This document shows positions 23,921 to 37,117 of a stretch of 64,000 nt of DNA, one piece after another. Under the pieces are notes generated by a model. That model did no database searches. It saw nothing but the letters and a program-made list of their open reading frames with translations, and had not been told where the DNA came from. Source of the stretch: Rhodeus uyekii. Taxonomy: Eukaryota > Chordata > Actinopteri > Cypriniformes > Acheilognathidae. The stretch is taken from NCBI GenBank assembly GCA_037043235.1, contig JAWRVZ010000086.1:1456001-1520000 (forward strand). Direction: 5' to 3'. Both the position numbers and the translations under genes were made by a program. Position 1 is the stretch's first letter; each line of letters begins with the position of its first letter.

Positions 23921-25683
23921 TAGCAAGACTTCCAATAAAAAAATCAACTTTAATCTGAATGCTTCTTCAAGCATTACTCATCTAGGTGTCTGTAAAGGTC
24001 ATTGGGGTAGGTAAAGAAGAACTGCCATTGTGCACAAAGCTGTCTTTTCATTGATATGAAGCCTCATGTGTGCAGACAGGCAGTTTTGAGGACATGTTAA
24101 CTGGACACTACTGTGTGGCTTTAGAGTGACTGGGAACCCTGTGTCGCTATGCTGACTGCTGATGGAGGCAGTGCCAGAGGGCATATCCCATTGCTTATTC
24201 TCAGAAACCCCACCGGCATTAAGTGAGAAAGGTGGCTGAACTGAAATGCCAGCCTTACATACATCTGGAACTTCCTAGTCCATCACTGAAGAAATCAAAC
24301 TGGTTCTATTACACAAAAATTAAGCATATCTATATCTAGTTGTTAAATACGCAATTTTCATTTATAAAATTGAATTTCAATAATTCATTTACTTCAACTA
24401 AAACTTATTTCAGTTAGTTGCAAAGACAACATTTCTTCAAGATTTTTACATATTGTTGTAAATTCATCCAATATCCATAAATAATAATAATAATAATAAT
24501 AAAAATAAAACATCTCTAAAATCATCCTATGACCAAATTGGTAGCAATTGATTGTGCATTCCTGCACAAAATAATGAGAAACGTTATCACAGATTAACAA
24601 CCCAAGCTGTAACACATTGTGATTTCTTTTGGTCAACTATTCATTTGAAGTAAACTGCTATATATAGCAGTTTGAAGTAAACTAAACTTATATATATATA
24701 CACATTAAGACATTCAAAGAACAACCATTTATTCATACATAGGCAGTACTGCGTTTACAGAGAAATAGTCTCTGTAGGGAAGGAAGAAAAATTAGGAAGA
24801 AAAGGAAAAAATAGGAAGAAAAATTTATATGCATCGTACACTGTGCCTAAACGCTTTTAGAAGAATTTGTAGTACAAGGCAGTTACAGTAGCAATGAATA
24901 TTACAGTATTTTGTGTGCATAATAGAGTTCAGTGACTCATTTAGCTTGGAAATAACATGCAATTTTAAGCCTTTAAAATCAGTCCCATGGCCTCCACAGA
25001 CTCCCACGGAGAGGCTCATATATAAAACATCCATTTGGATCCGAATTTGCTCTCCCCTGAGCCTATCAATGCATAAAAAAAGAAGAAGCAAAAAAATGCC
25101 TCTGACGCACATTTAACACTGGGTTCAATACTTTTTACATTTTTCCTCGTAAAAACAAACAAAAAAACACATATTCTTGTTCTGTCACAGATGCCATACT
25201 AAACCTCAGAAGACACAAAAACTTCCATTTTAATTAAACAACATTTTTAATGAGTGAGGAGGAACAAAATTAAAATAATAAATATGTGAACTGTGCACAT
25301 ATCACCAAGATAAATCTCAGCATTGTCACATCTGTTGTAGATTTTCGCTCAATTAGTCCTAAGCACATAGTGTTTTCTGAAAGCACAGTTTAACATAATG
25401 GGATGAGCCATTGTAATCCAGTAATTCACGCCTGGAGTTCTTGAAGTAATGACTCTGCAGTGCCATATAGTGCATGAATGTTTATTGAAATGACACAAAA
25501 CTATATCAAGTCTGAGCACCTGTGAAATTGAAGTTTGTAATATATTACTGTCATAAAACAACAGCTCAAGAGTGTTTATTGAGGCATTGTGTTGAGAGAA
25601 AAAAAGGGTCTGCTCATTCTGCAATTCACATAGGTGGGTGTAAATATGTGTATGAACATTAGCAGGAAAATGCTTTACCGTAC
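23921..25683. other. Intronic sequence upstream of the intron 2 donor side
   Basis: No repeat family recognised, except an AAT-type repeat at 24479-24500 and short A/T tracts. It runs into the donor of the exon at 25684. Confidence 0.4.
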
Positions 25684-25794
25684 CTCCTCTTTTGTTTAGC
25701 TTAGCGTATCCAGGTGCATAGCCACTAGTGAACACTGAAGAGCTGGTGAAGGCATTATGGGGGAGTGGTGTGACCAGAGCTTCATCACATTTTT
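25684..25794 (-). CDS. cntnap2: cntnap2-like exon 2, start of the discoidin domain
   Basis: This 111-nt exon begins with two bases that finish a codon (AA), then 36 codons, then one base (G). It reads KCDEALVTPLPHNAFTSSS and YAPGYAKLNKRG. Human CNTNAP2 has the matching KCDEPLV and YSPGYAKINKRGG segments at the same place, just after its signal peptide. The acceptor is excellent (T-run then CTTCAACAG, ending 25795) and the donor is GTACGG from 25683. The longer open frame through the exon (25349-25837) is intron read-through. The codon split across the intron gives a glycine with the exon at 10460, so both exons are spliced together in one phase-1 junction. Exon 1 with the signal peptide should lie further right and was not found. 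Confidence 0.93.
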
Positions 25795-25799
25795 CTGTT

Positions 25800-26635
25800 G
25801 AAGAAAAAAAAAACATTACGATCACATGAAATAACACAACATAAAGCAGTGAAGCAGCACTTCAATATTAAATCTATTTTAGGAGGGTGAAAGCTCTCTT
25901 GCCACAACATGCAGGCAGAAAATGAGAGATGCCAATGTTTACTGAGCTGAGATTCACATCACGGCAGACCTTTTCTGACTGCAAGCTCTATTAGCACCGG
26001 CATATTAAAGAGTCAAAGCATTTGGAGGATGGAGGCTGTGCTCCCGCTGGTCATTACTCAGGTCTGAGGGCTTCACAGTAACAAGGCTAAAATGCCAAGA
26101 CAAGCAATCTTTACCAGTAAATGTGAAGAAAATTAACGCTGAGCTGATTTTAGTCATCATGTTCAAGAAAACTCAAGATGTGTGGCTTGGTGTGTTATAA
26201 AAATATGAATTATTAACTAATGATCAGTTTATCAATTGTTGATCACAGTTTCAGCAAATTCAGCTAAAACATGTTCAGTAATACAAGTAGTGGGCGATAA
26301 GCACAGCACACCCTAAAATGATAAAAGTGGAGCAGTTGGATTGGCATATTCAACAGCATGTCTTTATAAATAATGATAATGTTCACTGCAAACACTGTCA
26401 TAGGGTGTCAAAGGTAAATGGCAACAAGCCCAGTTTAGCAATATGCTATTTAAATTAACATCAAAAGACAATGGTGTTGTTTTATGTTCAAAAGCTGAGT
26501 TGTATGCTTTTTTATGTGGGTAAAGGGTTCACCTAATCTTTATTTCTTTTTATTACATTTAATTAATTGTCAATGATTTTGGTATTATTTGGAATCCTCA
26601 ATGGTTAGCGAATTAATTAATTGACAAATAATTTT
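25800..26635. other. Intronic sequence upstream of exon 2
   Basis: No repeat or exon recognised. The 25870-26110 part is less AT-biased than its surroundings and looks single-copy, which makes it a candidate for a conserved non-coding element; this is only a guess without alignments. Confidence 0.35.
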
Positions 26636-27886
26636 TGTAACCTTGGTTCCCTGAAGAGAGAACGAGACGCAGCGTTGAAGATGTCATGGGAACGCTGTGC
26701 ATGATTGTGTCAGGAAGCACATGTGTAATCTAATCAATCGTGTACTGCCAGAGGCGGGTGACGTCACGGACCAGGAACTATAAAAGACATGCCAAACCAA
26801 ACAGCGGTAGCTTCTAAGTGTCTGAAGTAGTCACTTATAGGCATGCAGGAGATTTGGCGGGGCGACGCAACTCTTCAGGGAACCAAGGTATATACGTAAC
26901 TGAGATGTTCCCTTTCAAGGGAATTCGTACTGTGATGAAGACGCTATGATAACGCCCATGCCCAGGCTGTCATAGTGCTAAGTGAACGTGTGGTGAAATC
27001 ATACAAGGACAACAAAACCAGTGCCCCTGGTGTGGAGTCTTAATCAAGATCATGAAACCTCATGAATGTGTGCAGAGACTGACTATCCACTTGCTCTTGG
27101 ACAAAGAAGATCATTTTTTAGGGGGTTCGACAACCACACTCTGCTCGGCCATCGAGGTGAGACAGAGCCTGTCCTCTCAGAAATCTTAGGAGCAGAGCAG
27201 TGGATAGGAGTGCAAACCCCACCAGATGATTTATGTAGATGACCACTGATGAACGCAGGGTTTCGCAGGGTTTCTTTCACATAGCCAAGGCAGGTAGGCA
27301 TCGCAACATAACCTTGATAATGCAAAATGGGTTGCCCCCAGGTAAAAATTCCTAGGTCCTAAGCTACCACTGGAGGGGTCTCATGTTCAGTAGACTAAAA
27401 TGAATAGCATTGTATGCTACTGCCATCAGACCTAACAGTCTCTGTAACTGTTCTACAGTGAGTGACTGGCCAAGCTTTATTCGTTTCACGGCTGATACAT
27501 GCTGCTGATAGACATGCGTGCATTGAGACAGAATCCCAAACCACACCTAGAAAAGTAGGCCTATGTACTGGAGACAGCACACTATTCTTAGTGCCAGTTG
27601 GTTCATGCATTTGGTTAAAGTGCGGGATGATAGAGCTGGACCAAATGGAAGAACCCGATATTGGTAAGCCTTGCCCCCAAAGGGAAACTTTAGGAACTTC
27701 CCGTGTTGTGGAGAGATGGATGTATGGAAGTATGCGTTCTTGAGATCTTTTGTCACAAACCAGTCCTTGGACCTGATCTGAGAAGTGATCTTTCCAACAT
27801 TATTTTACACCTTCTTTGGAACGATGAAGTAATGGCTCTAAAAGCCTAATTCTTTGTCTGGGAGGGGTACATTATATATATGTATA
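26636..27886 (-). mobile_element. DIRS copy C, fragment with a terminus and pol relic
   Basis: The terminus at 26636-26960 has GTTCCCTGAAGAGAGAACGAG, a CRE palindrome (26759-26766) and GTTCCCTTTCAAGGGAA. From 27083 to 27756 broken minus-strand frames give SLTVEQLQRLLGLMAVAYN and TKDLKNAYFHTSISPQHGKF, the RT and its 3' flank, with several stops. The upstream part of the element is missing. A Tigger-like MITE sits at its right end. Confidence 0.7.
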
Positions 27887-27888
27887 TA

Positions 27889-28255
27889 CAGTGGTACCTC
27901 GAGATACGAAAGTGGTACCCCCTCATGTACATGTCCGGCCCCCTCAGATTTTCAATTGTTTAAAATCGCGACTGTGAAAACTAAAGTGAAAGCACCACGA
28001 CAAATGGCCCGCTGCATGATTTAGCACAGCCAGTGTGGCTGAGAAATTAAGGCGATGAACTACAGATCCATTGGTGTTTCACTGTGCAGGTTCGAATCCT
28101 GCCGAGAGCAGCTGTTATGAAATTTATTGGGGTGTTTTTGGAGGACTTGGAACGGATTAGCCATTTTACATGTAAAATCTGTTCCAAGATACGAAAAACT
28201 CATTATACGAAGGCCGCCTCGGAACAGATTAATTTCGTATCTCGAGGTACCACTG
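27889..28255. mobile_element. Tigger-like MITE with TA duplication and CAGTGGTACCTCGAGATACGA ends
   Basis: A 367-bp unit with near-perfect inverted ends starting CAGTGGTACCTCGAGATACG. TA lies on both sides (27887-27888 and 28256-28257), as in Tc1/mariner-pogo elements. It has no transposase frame. Its middle contains a tRNA-Ser-like sequence. Confidence 0.85.
28029..28111 (+). pseudogene. tRNA-Ser-like sequence inside the MITE
   Basis: The stretch has the order of a class II tRNA-Ser: an A-box-like GTGTGGCTGAG with TTAAGGCGATG, an anticodon arm ending ATCCATTGG, a variable arm, then a near-perfect B box GCAGGTTCGAATCCTGCCG. The anticodon loop reads CTACAGA where serine tRNAs have, for example, CTAGAAA, so the anticodon is no longer serine-type. 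The acceptor stem is poor. It is called a tRNA-derived pseudogene carried by the transposon. Confidence 0.65.
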
Positions 28256-28259
28256 TACA

Positions 28260-31200
28260 CTTTTTTTCAGTGTACACTTGTCTGTTCACACAGACATCTT
28301 GTAACACAAAACTAGCTGAAAATTCATAATGAGACAATAAGCGACAGTCCAGATGTGACACAAGTTTTACAACACCAACTCAAGAACTACTGCAAGTTTC
28401 CAAATGTTTACCAAATCAGATTTTATGCTATTGTCCTTTCTCATTCAAACTCAAGACAACAGTGTAATGCCAATTTGGACAACTATCCAAAAAATTAATG
28501 CCAAGAAATTATATGCATATGAAAAGATAGCTTCTAGACATAAACTGTCCCAGTAGAGCCACATAACTGATAGCGGCAGTTTGGTGTATTCAATATAAAA
28601 ACTCATCCACTATATTTGCTTTCACCTGCTCACTCAGACACACTGGATAAAGGGAGGACTTGTTCACATGTTAGAAGGGTAGAGACAGCTGACATCTGAT
28701 TCTAATGAGCATCTGCCATGTTCAAACAATATTTGGCTGTTTGTCTCCAAATCCCAAGTCAAATCAGTCTTTTGACCAGGAGTACCAAACAGTTATGCAT
28801 TCACAGATGGTTGTCTAAACTAAGATCTACATCTATTATAACTCTTGTTCTCACCAGACAATCCCCATTACTCAGAGGACATGTGAAAACAGTACACTCT
28901 GTCATTTTTGCCTTCTCAACCTGTTGGTGGATAGCAGAAGTACCCAATTACAGTTGACATTATAGTGTCAAACTGGCATAATTACTGTCATCTGCATTGC
29001 ATTACGGTGACAGATGGAAAGCAAACAATTAATGATTTAAGAAAATAAAGAATTATGGTTTCTCTTGAGAACTCTATGCTAAAACATACTTGCTTCAGGG
29101 AGTGAAGACAAGTATCCAATTATCTAAGTTTAAGGCATGGAATTGTATGTTATAAAATACATCGTTATGACCATTACTGTACTAATTATACACTAGTCAA
29201 AATTATGAGGCTGTACGTTTTTAGACGGAGTCTATTTTGGACTCGACAAGAGCTCGACCAACTTAAACTTGAAGAATCTGTGTATCTGTATCTAATATTT
29301 TTCGTTCAGATCACTTTTGGTGAGAGAAATAACGAGTTCTGTACATCTCCTGACAAGCTGAAATGCAGTTCTGTGACCTTGGCAAGTCACGTTGTGCCTA
29401 AAACTTGGTTTCATTCGGATAATCATTCGGATGTACTTCTGCCTATCAGTTTATGTGGAGATTTTCTAAGTTTATCTATGTTTATCCTGAAATAATGGTG
29501 TAGCTTAGTGACTTGTGTAGAGTATAATTGCTGTGGAAATGTGAATATATGCAGAGTGGCCGACAGCCTTCTCATGACTGCTGAAGCTGACTTCTGCTGA
29601 TGAAACTGCAAACTAAAAATTGCTTATACTTCTAGACTCCTGTTTTTCATTCATCATATCTGGTCTTTATCTGCACAGGAAAAACATTATTTTTGTGTAT
29701 GTATCTTTAAATGAATACAATGCTACTGCTACCGCACTTTACAGAAGCGTGTGTAGCTTATACACCCTGTGCCTTGGATACTCTGCTAAAAACGGAAAAA
29801 AAACCCCATCTTTTTGGTTTTGATTATCATCTATATTGCGGCCACGCTCATATGACATTGCAGTTCTTCATCATGAAAGTTTATTATCTTTCATGTGTTT
29901 TAAAGCCATATCAGTCTAAACTTCTAGTCTAACATTCTAAACGGTTTTCTGAGCGCACACAGCCAAAGTACAGTTTTTTTTTTCAAAAGGTTTTAGGTTC
30001 AGAACCCTGCCAAGAGCCATCATCACTGTGTCCTTGAGCACAGCTATAAACCTCAGGATTTCAGGGGGATTGACCCATTAATAAATGTACTGGATATTTG
30101 GAATTGTCAGCTTACTTTAAAAGTGTCAGCTAAAAGGTGTGCAAAGCAATCGAGTATGCCAAGATTTGGCCTGTACTAGATGATAACAGTTTAAAATGAA
30201 CTGATCATGTCCTTAATTTACTGAAAGTGAAAAATCAAAGAATGACTCACTGGTGTGCCATTACAGCTACACTTTCAGGGTAAATCATCATGGAAAAAGC
30301 CAAAGAACTAAAGATTTTTCCAAAGCTATTTCGATCATTTATGAGTATGCCTTCATTTATGAACATGTCCCTATTTATCAGTTGCCAAGTGTCACTGCTG
30401 TTACAGCACTACAATTCTCTTTGTAGAGCTTATACTAGAAATTTATGTGGCATTATTCGTTTTGAAGCTTTGATGGTCATAATTTTGGCACGGAAAACAC
30501 AAAGGACTGTTTAAGTTGCAATCCCCACCAAGGAGTACCCAGGATCGGCTCGGATGAAAGGAAAACAGGTTTTGACTCTCAGAGGTAAATCTGGGGAGCT
30601 GAAACAGTGGAAATCAGATGGATCGTATATCAGGATCGTGGCAAAGACACATTACTGAGAGACCTGCAAATCGTTGTTCAATCCTAAAACAAATTTCACT
30701 GTGTTCCAAAGAGAAAGACGAAAGAGAAGCGTGTCACAAAATAGATTTACTTGTCCATGTGACATTTTCCTCTGCACAAATATCTCTGCCCTGAGCAAAT
30801 AGCACAACTGTCTCAGACGATCACCGGCAGAATGACCAAAATCATGAGATATTACTCATTCATAGGATGCCAGGTAACTTTTCAAACCGAACAAAGAGGA
30901 ACTACATTTTTATGATGCATTTAAGTCATCATATGTTCATTTTAGTTTATTTGTGTAGTATTGAGCATTTACGATCATTTTCCCTATCCGTTGCTCTTTA
31001 TACATAACTCTACATGCTACTTTCTGTACAGGCTTTCTGTGTGAAACATTGCTGGTTGTTATTGGCGGGTTATGAGACCGATTCACCTTGCCCGAGGAAT
31101 GCACATCACTTTAATAGCCAGCATGGCCATTATCTCATGATTCTCTCATTCACAGAGCTCTTCCGTCCTGCCAAGACTGCCTTTTTCCCAAAGCATTTAA

Positions 31201-32066
31201 AGCCTGTTTCATGTAAAATTAGTTTTCTCACAGTATGTGTGCCACGATAACAGTGAAGGACACCTGTGCAATGTTTTGGTCATTAGATTAAATCCAGAAA
31301 ATGGTATAATATACAAGGGATCTTTATGCATCTTCCTAATCTTTTTACTAGCTGAACATCTTAAGACCGGCTTGCATCATCCTTTCAGCTCATGTCAATG
31401 TGTCAATTGTTTGTTTGTGTGTGTGCGCGTGAATATATATTTGTATATCTTTATGAATATATTGCCACCCTTCCCCAGACAGATGGAGAATACTGGAGAT
31501 AGTTGTCACATGTAGGGAGCAACGAATACTTGCCAGCCTTCCTGACCTGTTTTCTCTTTCATGTTTTCTCAATTTTAGAGGGACACTCTGTTCTTTATAA
31601 TGTCACTCTTGGTTTCTCCACTATCATCATTACATTTCATGATGGTTTATCTAATGTAAAGCCCTCTCCTGAGTAGTACTATTCAGCAATGAGATCCTGT
31701 TGATGCTTCGTAAGCACTTTGTGTCCCATAGCTCTGATATTTGCATGCAACCAAAACAAATCTGACAAGAACAGAATTATTTGCAGTTACTCAGATTCAC
31801 TTCTGGTAAAGATAGGTGCACTGTGTTGTTTCTGCACCAAACATTCTTTTTTACAGTAAGCCAGAAATTGGTCTTGGTCTCATCATACCATAATACATTT
31901 TTCACATGCTTTTGGGACAATAGCTAAATGTTTTTCCGAATTTTGCCTGGCTTGGATGTTTGTTTCCTTGCTTGTTTTTTTAGGCAGAAAAGACTTGCGT
32001 CTTTTACATGAGCTTGATGATTAGTTAAGTTTGAACAAAGCCACATATCCAGTTGTAGAAGGGTCT
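28260..32066. other. Long intronic stretch with no recognised gene
   Basis: No exon was recognised. At about 29990-30150 a B-box-like word GGTTCAGAACCCTGCCAAG and a tail ending AAAAGTGTCAGCTAAAAGG suggest a decayed tRNA-SINE. The rest looks mostly single-copy. Open frames of 60-96 codons lack domain features. Confidence 0.35.
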
Positions 32067-32830
32067 TGTCAGGTTAGGGCTTTTATTAACAAAAGTAAAA
32101 CAAAACTTCAAACATAAAAAACCCAGAAGGGGAAAAAACAAGACCGACTAACTAACTAGGGAGCAAGACTAGGACAGGATCAAGATCAAGAACAGGAACA
32201 AGCAGCATGACAACATGAAAGACAACGACGCAACAGATTAAATACACACAGAAGGAAGGGTAATAGATTGGGAAACAGCTGGGGCAAATCAAACTAATGA
32301 CAAGGAAACAAGGAGAGAGGAGAATACAAAGAATAGACACGAATATGCAGCAAATGCGGACGCACATCTCAGCATGTTCATATTAGACAAAAGACGACGT
32401 GCAGCTGGTGACAACCAAACTTTGTGCGCAACACCAAAACACAACATGAAAGCACGCGGCCGAAGTAAACACGAACCGCGTGCTTACACTGCAGAGCTTA
32501 GAAGCTTTTTAGCTTTTAAGCAGAGCTTAAAACCTTGCCCACTCACATAATGTAGAGTGCGTGAGAACGAGCAACCGCTCGTCTCATGGGCTCACGACAA
32601 GGACGAACACACGCTCATGAATGTCTGAACCAGAAACAAAAACAAGACTGAACAAGACCATCTGGGGATCGGACACCATAACCCGCACACAAGATGTAAC
32701 AGACAAGATGCTCGCAACTCAAGCACTCGAAGCTGCGCACACAAACACAAAACTCAAGACAGTACGGTAGTGTCAGAGCTCTGCCACAACAACAAGAGAT
32801 TACTAGACCAAACATGGCAGAACCCTGACA
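32067..32830 (-). mobile_element. Solo LTR, 764 bp
   Basis: In minus sense it starts TGTCAGGGTTCTGCC and ends CCTGACA, with AATAAAAGCCC (a polyadenylation signal) just before the end. The flanks are GGTCT and CGTCT, a 5-bp duplication with one mismatch. The interior has no coding frame of note. The parent family (Gypsy or retrovirus-like) is not identified. Confidence 0.65.
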
Positions 32831-34581
<1,751 letters not shown>

Positions 34582-35128
34582 AGGGGAGCACGGGGCACAC
34601 ACTTTTTGGTTTTGCCCAAATAATGAACAAAGTAATAAGATTAGAAAAACCATATTTTTATACAAACAACATACAAGCCTCTCCTACAAATGAGCACTGT
34701 TTTTATGTTCGTCAAACCTACCATTTCTGTGCAGTATCGCCAAAAGCAGCAGGAGTAAAACGTGAAAAGCTGGTAAAAAAACGTGAAAAGCTGATAGCTG
34801 GTAAAGCTAACGTGAGCGGGGCTAGTTGTAACAGACAGAGGGTTAGTTTTAACGCATGTTATGCAGTGCATGTTTATTCATGTATTTTTATTTCTTTAAA
34901 AAAGTTGAGTCTTGATGATTGTCACAATGAGGTTGTGACTATATGTGTTTTTGGAAGAGACTCTTACCATTTGACTTTGAACATGCATGCATTTCACATG
35001 ATAACATGACATATGATTGATTTTGCATGATTTGGATACTCCTAAACCTGTTCATAGTAAATGACAACATTTGAATTGACATCATTTGTTTCTTCCCGCC
35101 AAGAGAAGGCATGGGTCATTGTTCTCAT

Positions 35129-35152
35129 GGGGGGGGGGGGGGGGGGGGGGGG
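35129..35152. repeat. 24-base G homopolymer
   Basis: An unbroken run of G. It is either a true homopolymer or a length-uncertain sequencing call. Confidence 0.9.
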
Positions 35153-35329
35153 TCCTTGATGACTGGTTTTAATTCTTGTTAGAAAACTGTTAAATCTTAA
35201 TGAATATTACAGTTTTATTTTGTTTCAAATGTTAAAAGGTTTTTGTATTATTATTATTATGGTTATGTATTTATGGGTTACTATGTGACTGTTTTCCTTG
35301 AATCTCTCTGCTACCTTTTTTTCTAAATG

Positions 35330-35701
35330 GTTTAGTTCAAAGGGGAGGGGCGTGGCCTTTTTAAAGATGGCCTCTCAGAGCTGTAGTGGAATGAAGGTGG
35401 AGAGGTAAAGTGAATGTGCTCATGGCAGTTTGGGCCAATTTATTGGTATAGCCAAACTCTTTGTTTGCTTATCTCTTTTGATTTATTGTATTCATTTTCA
35501 GTCATTGTTGATGTCATTTGCACACCGTTGGGCGATATTGGTTTATTTATTTGTTTTGTTTTTGGACACTTGGAATAAACTCTAAATGTTTGGATTACAA
35601 TATCCAGTCACTTCATTTTTGCGCCTCCAACCGCGGGTACATTCAGAGAAAGGGTGCTGCTGTGGACCAAAACCTTCGGAGGCCCCTTGTCTCTGTTACA
35701 A
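35330..35701 (+). mobile_element. LTR-like sequence nested in the 34582-36277 element
   Basis: It has a GGGGAGGGGCGTGGCC promoter-like GC box, a GGAATAAACTC polyadenylation signal near 35570 and an end at CTCTGTTACA, the pattern of a fish LTR 3' end. The 5' limit is uncertain and no duplication was found. Confidence 0.4.
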
Positions 35702-36277
35702 TGATCATAAGCATAACTTATGCTAAGTTATGAAATATCCATAATAATAAGAATTAAATATCTTATTTAATTTTTTACATTTTTTTGCTTACATTGTTTT
35801 TTTGCTTACATTGCTTTGAACAATCTAATGGCATGAAAAAAAAACGTTTTAATAGGTTAATACAATGCAAAATATCTGATTATTTATAAAGGATATGCAA
35901 TGTGCAGCTTAGTTGTAATACCATGTTACAACTAACCCCGCTGTGTCGCGTTTAGGACTGGCTAGCAGTCACTATGTGTTTTTCACATCTTTCAAAATGG
36001 TACCATCTTTTAGCCAAGAAGATGGTAATCATAACAATATAAGATTGGACTAACATACTTTCACACAATCTTTGAAAATCGAAAAACAATTACTATTACA
36101 AAAAATACTAACATGCATGCATCTCCTGTGGTTCAAACTTTGCTGAAATTTCTCGAAAGATGGCCGGAAGACGTGTGCAAACAGTGTGGTGAAAAGCCTG
36201 TTAGTACGTCATATTTAATCTTGTGCAACTATCTAAAAAGTCTGTGTTACTGGGTTACCTTTGCCCCGTGCTCCCCT

Positions 36278-36780
36278 GTACATCAAATTTGACATTCAAG
36301 ATCTAATCTAAATATGGAAATAAAATAAAAAAAGATGATGCAAAATGATGTAACAGGAATTATGTAAAAGAATTAGAAATATTTCATATTCAAGCAAAAG
36401 CAGAGCATTTGGAAATGTCATACAGATAATATAATTTGTAATGAAAAACTTGCAGATATATATTCAGAAATATAGTAAGAGGAGAAAAACTATAACCATT
36501 GTCTCGCATCTCCATCTATATATCATTATGAAATATAAACTTAAGTAAACATGGGATATAAAATAAAAATTGGGCTGATACAAATAGGCTGTTAATTATA
36601 TTAAACACACATTATACATATTATATAACTATATAAATGGCAAATAACTTATAGTATGTATCTATATGAATGTACGAATTACAAAATTATATTGGACTGT
36701 ATAAAAAAAAATATATGTATCAAGATTCTCTAAATATTACAATAAATGGATATTAATATCACAGTCCTGTTGCATCGCAT
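36278..36780. other. Unrecognised AT-rich intronic sequence
   Basis: No feature recognised. Confidence 0.4.
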
Positions 36781-37117
36781 TGTTTCACACTCCCTGTTTC
36801 TTTCTTTGTGCTTCCTGTGTCATTTCCTTCACTTGTCTTGTCAATCACTTTCTCGTTAGTCTCGTTATCTGTCCCCAATCTATTCCTGTTTAATAACCCT
36901 CATAATATTTTTCCCTTGTCTTTGTCGGTTGTTACCAATGTTTACCAGTGTGTGGGTATTCCTCCCATGTTCTCTACGTTACTCCGTGTTTGCTCCAGGT
37001 TTTTGCACATTAAATTTTGTTTTCATATTTCAATTTTATTTGTTTCGTTTCAATAAAGAGAGTTTTCTGGAACATGCTCTCCCTCGCCTTCATCATCCCG
37101 CACCACAACGTGTAACA
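36781..37117 (+). mobile_element. Solo LTR-like remnant
   Basis: Begins near TGTTTCACACTCCC and ends GTGTAACA. A CAATAAAGAG polyadenylation signal lies near 37050. It shares CTTGTCTTTGTCGGTTGTTA with the reverse complement of the LTR at 47099-47447, so the two belong to related families. Confidence 0.5.

Larger units (their letters stand above)
10461..25683 (-). other. cntnap2: cntnap2-like intron 2 (15,223 nt)
   Basis: Bounded by GTACGG at the donor (from 25683) and TTTCTCTAG at the acceptor (ending 10461). It joins AGAGGAG to GTGCGG in phase 1, giving a reading of KRGGAGGWS across the junction. It contains two DIRS copies, a 2.66 kb TIR-bounded element and a Tigger-like MITE. Confidence 0.9.
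34582..36277. mobile_element. 1.7-kb element bounded by AGGGGAGCACGGGGC inverted ends
   Basis: AGGGGAGCACGGGGC at 34582 is matched by its reverse complement ending at 36277. The interior has no transposase. The left subterminal region has a tandem AACGTGAAAAGCTG repeat near 34757-34797. The target duplication could not be read. An LTR-like sequence (about 35330-35701) and a 24-base G run lie inside. Confidence 0.6.

Noticed and set aside
25349..25837. 162-codon minus-strand open frame taken as one gene
   Set aside because: Only 25684-25794 matches a protein family; the rest is intron on both sides of good splice sites.
32152..32367. Signal-peptide-like minus-strand frame as cntnap2 exon 1
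   Set aside because: It lies within a solo LTR, its end does not provide a phase-1 donor at a sensible place, and the cysteine-rich hydrophobic reading continues without a cleavage-like site.
34623..35009. 128-codon plus-strand open frame
   Set aside because: Lies within a TIR-bounded element, no domain and compositionally random; contains the tandem AACGTGAAAAGCTG repeat.
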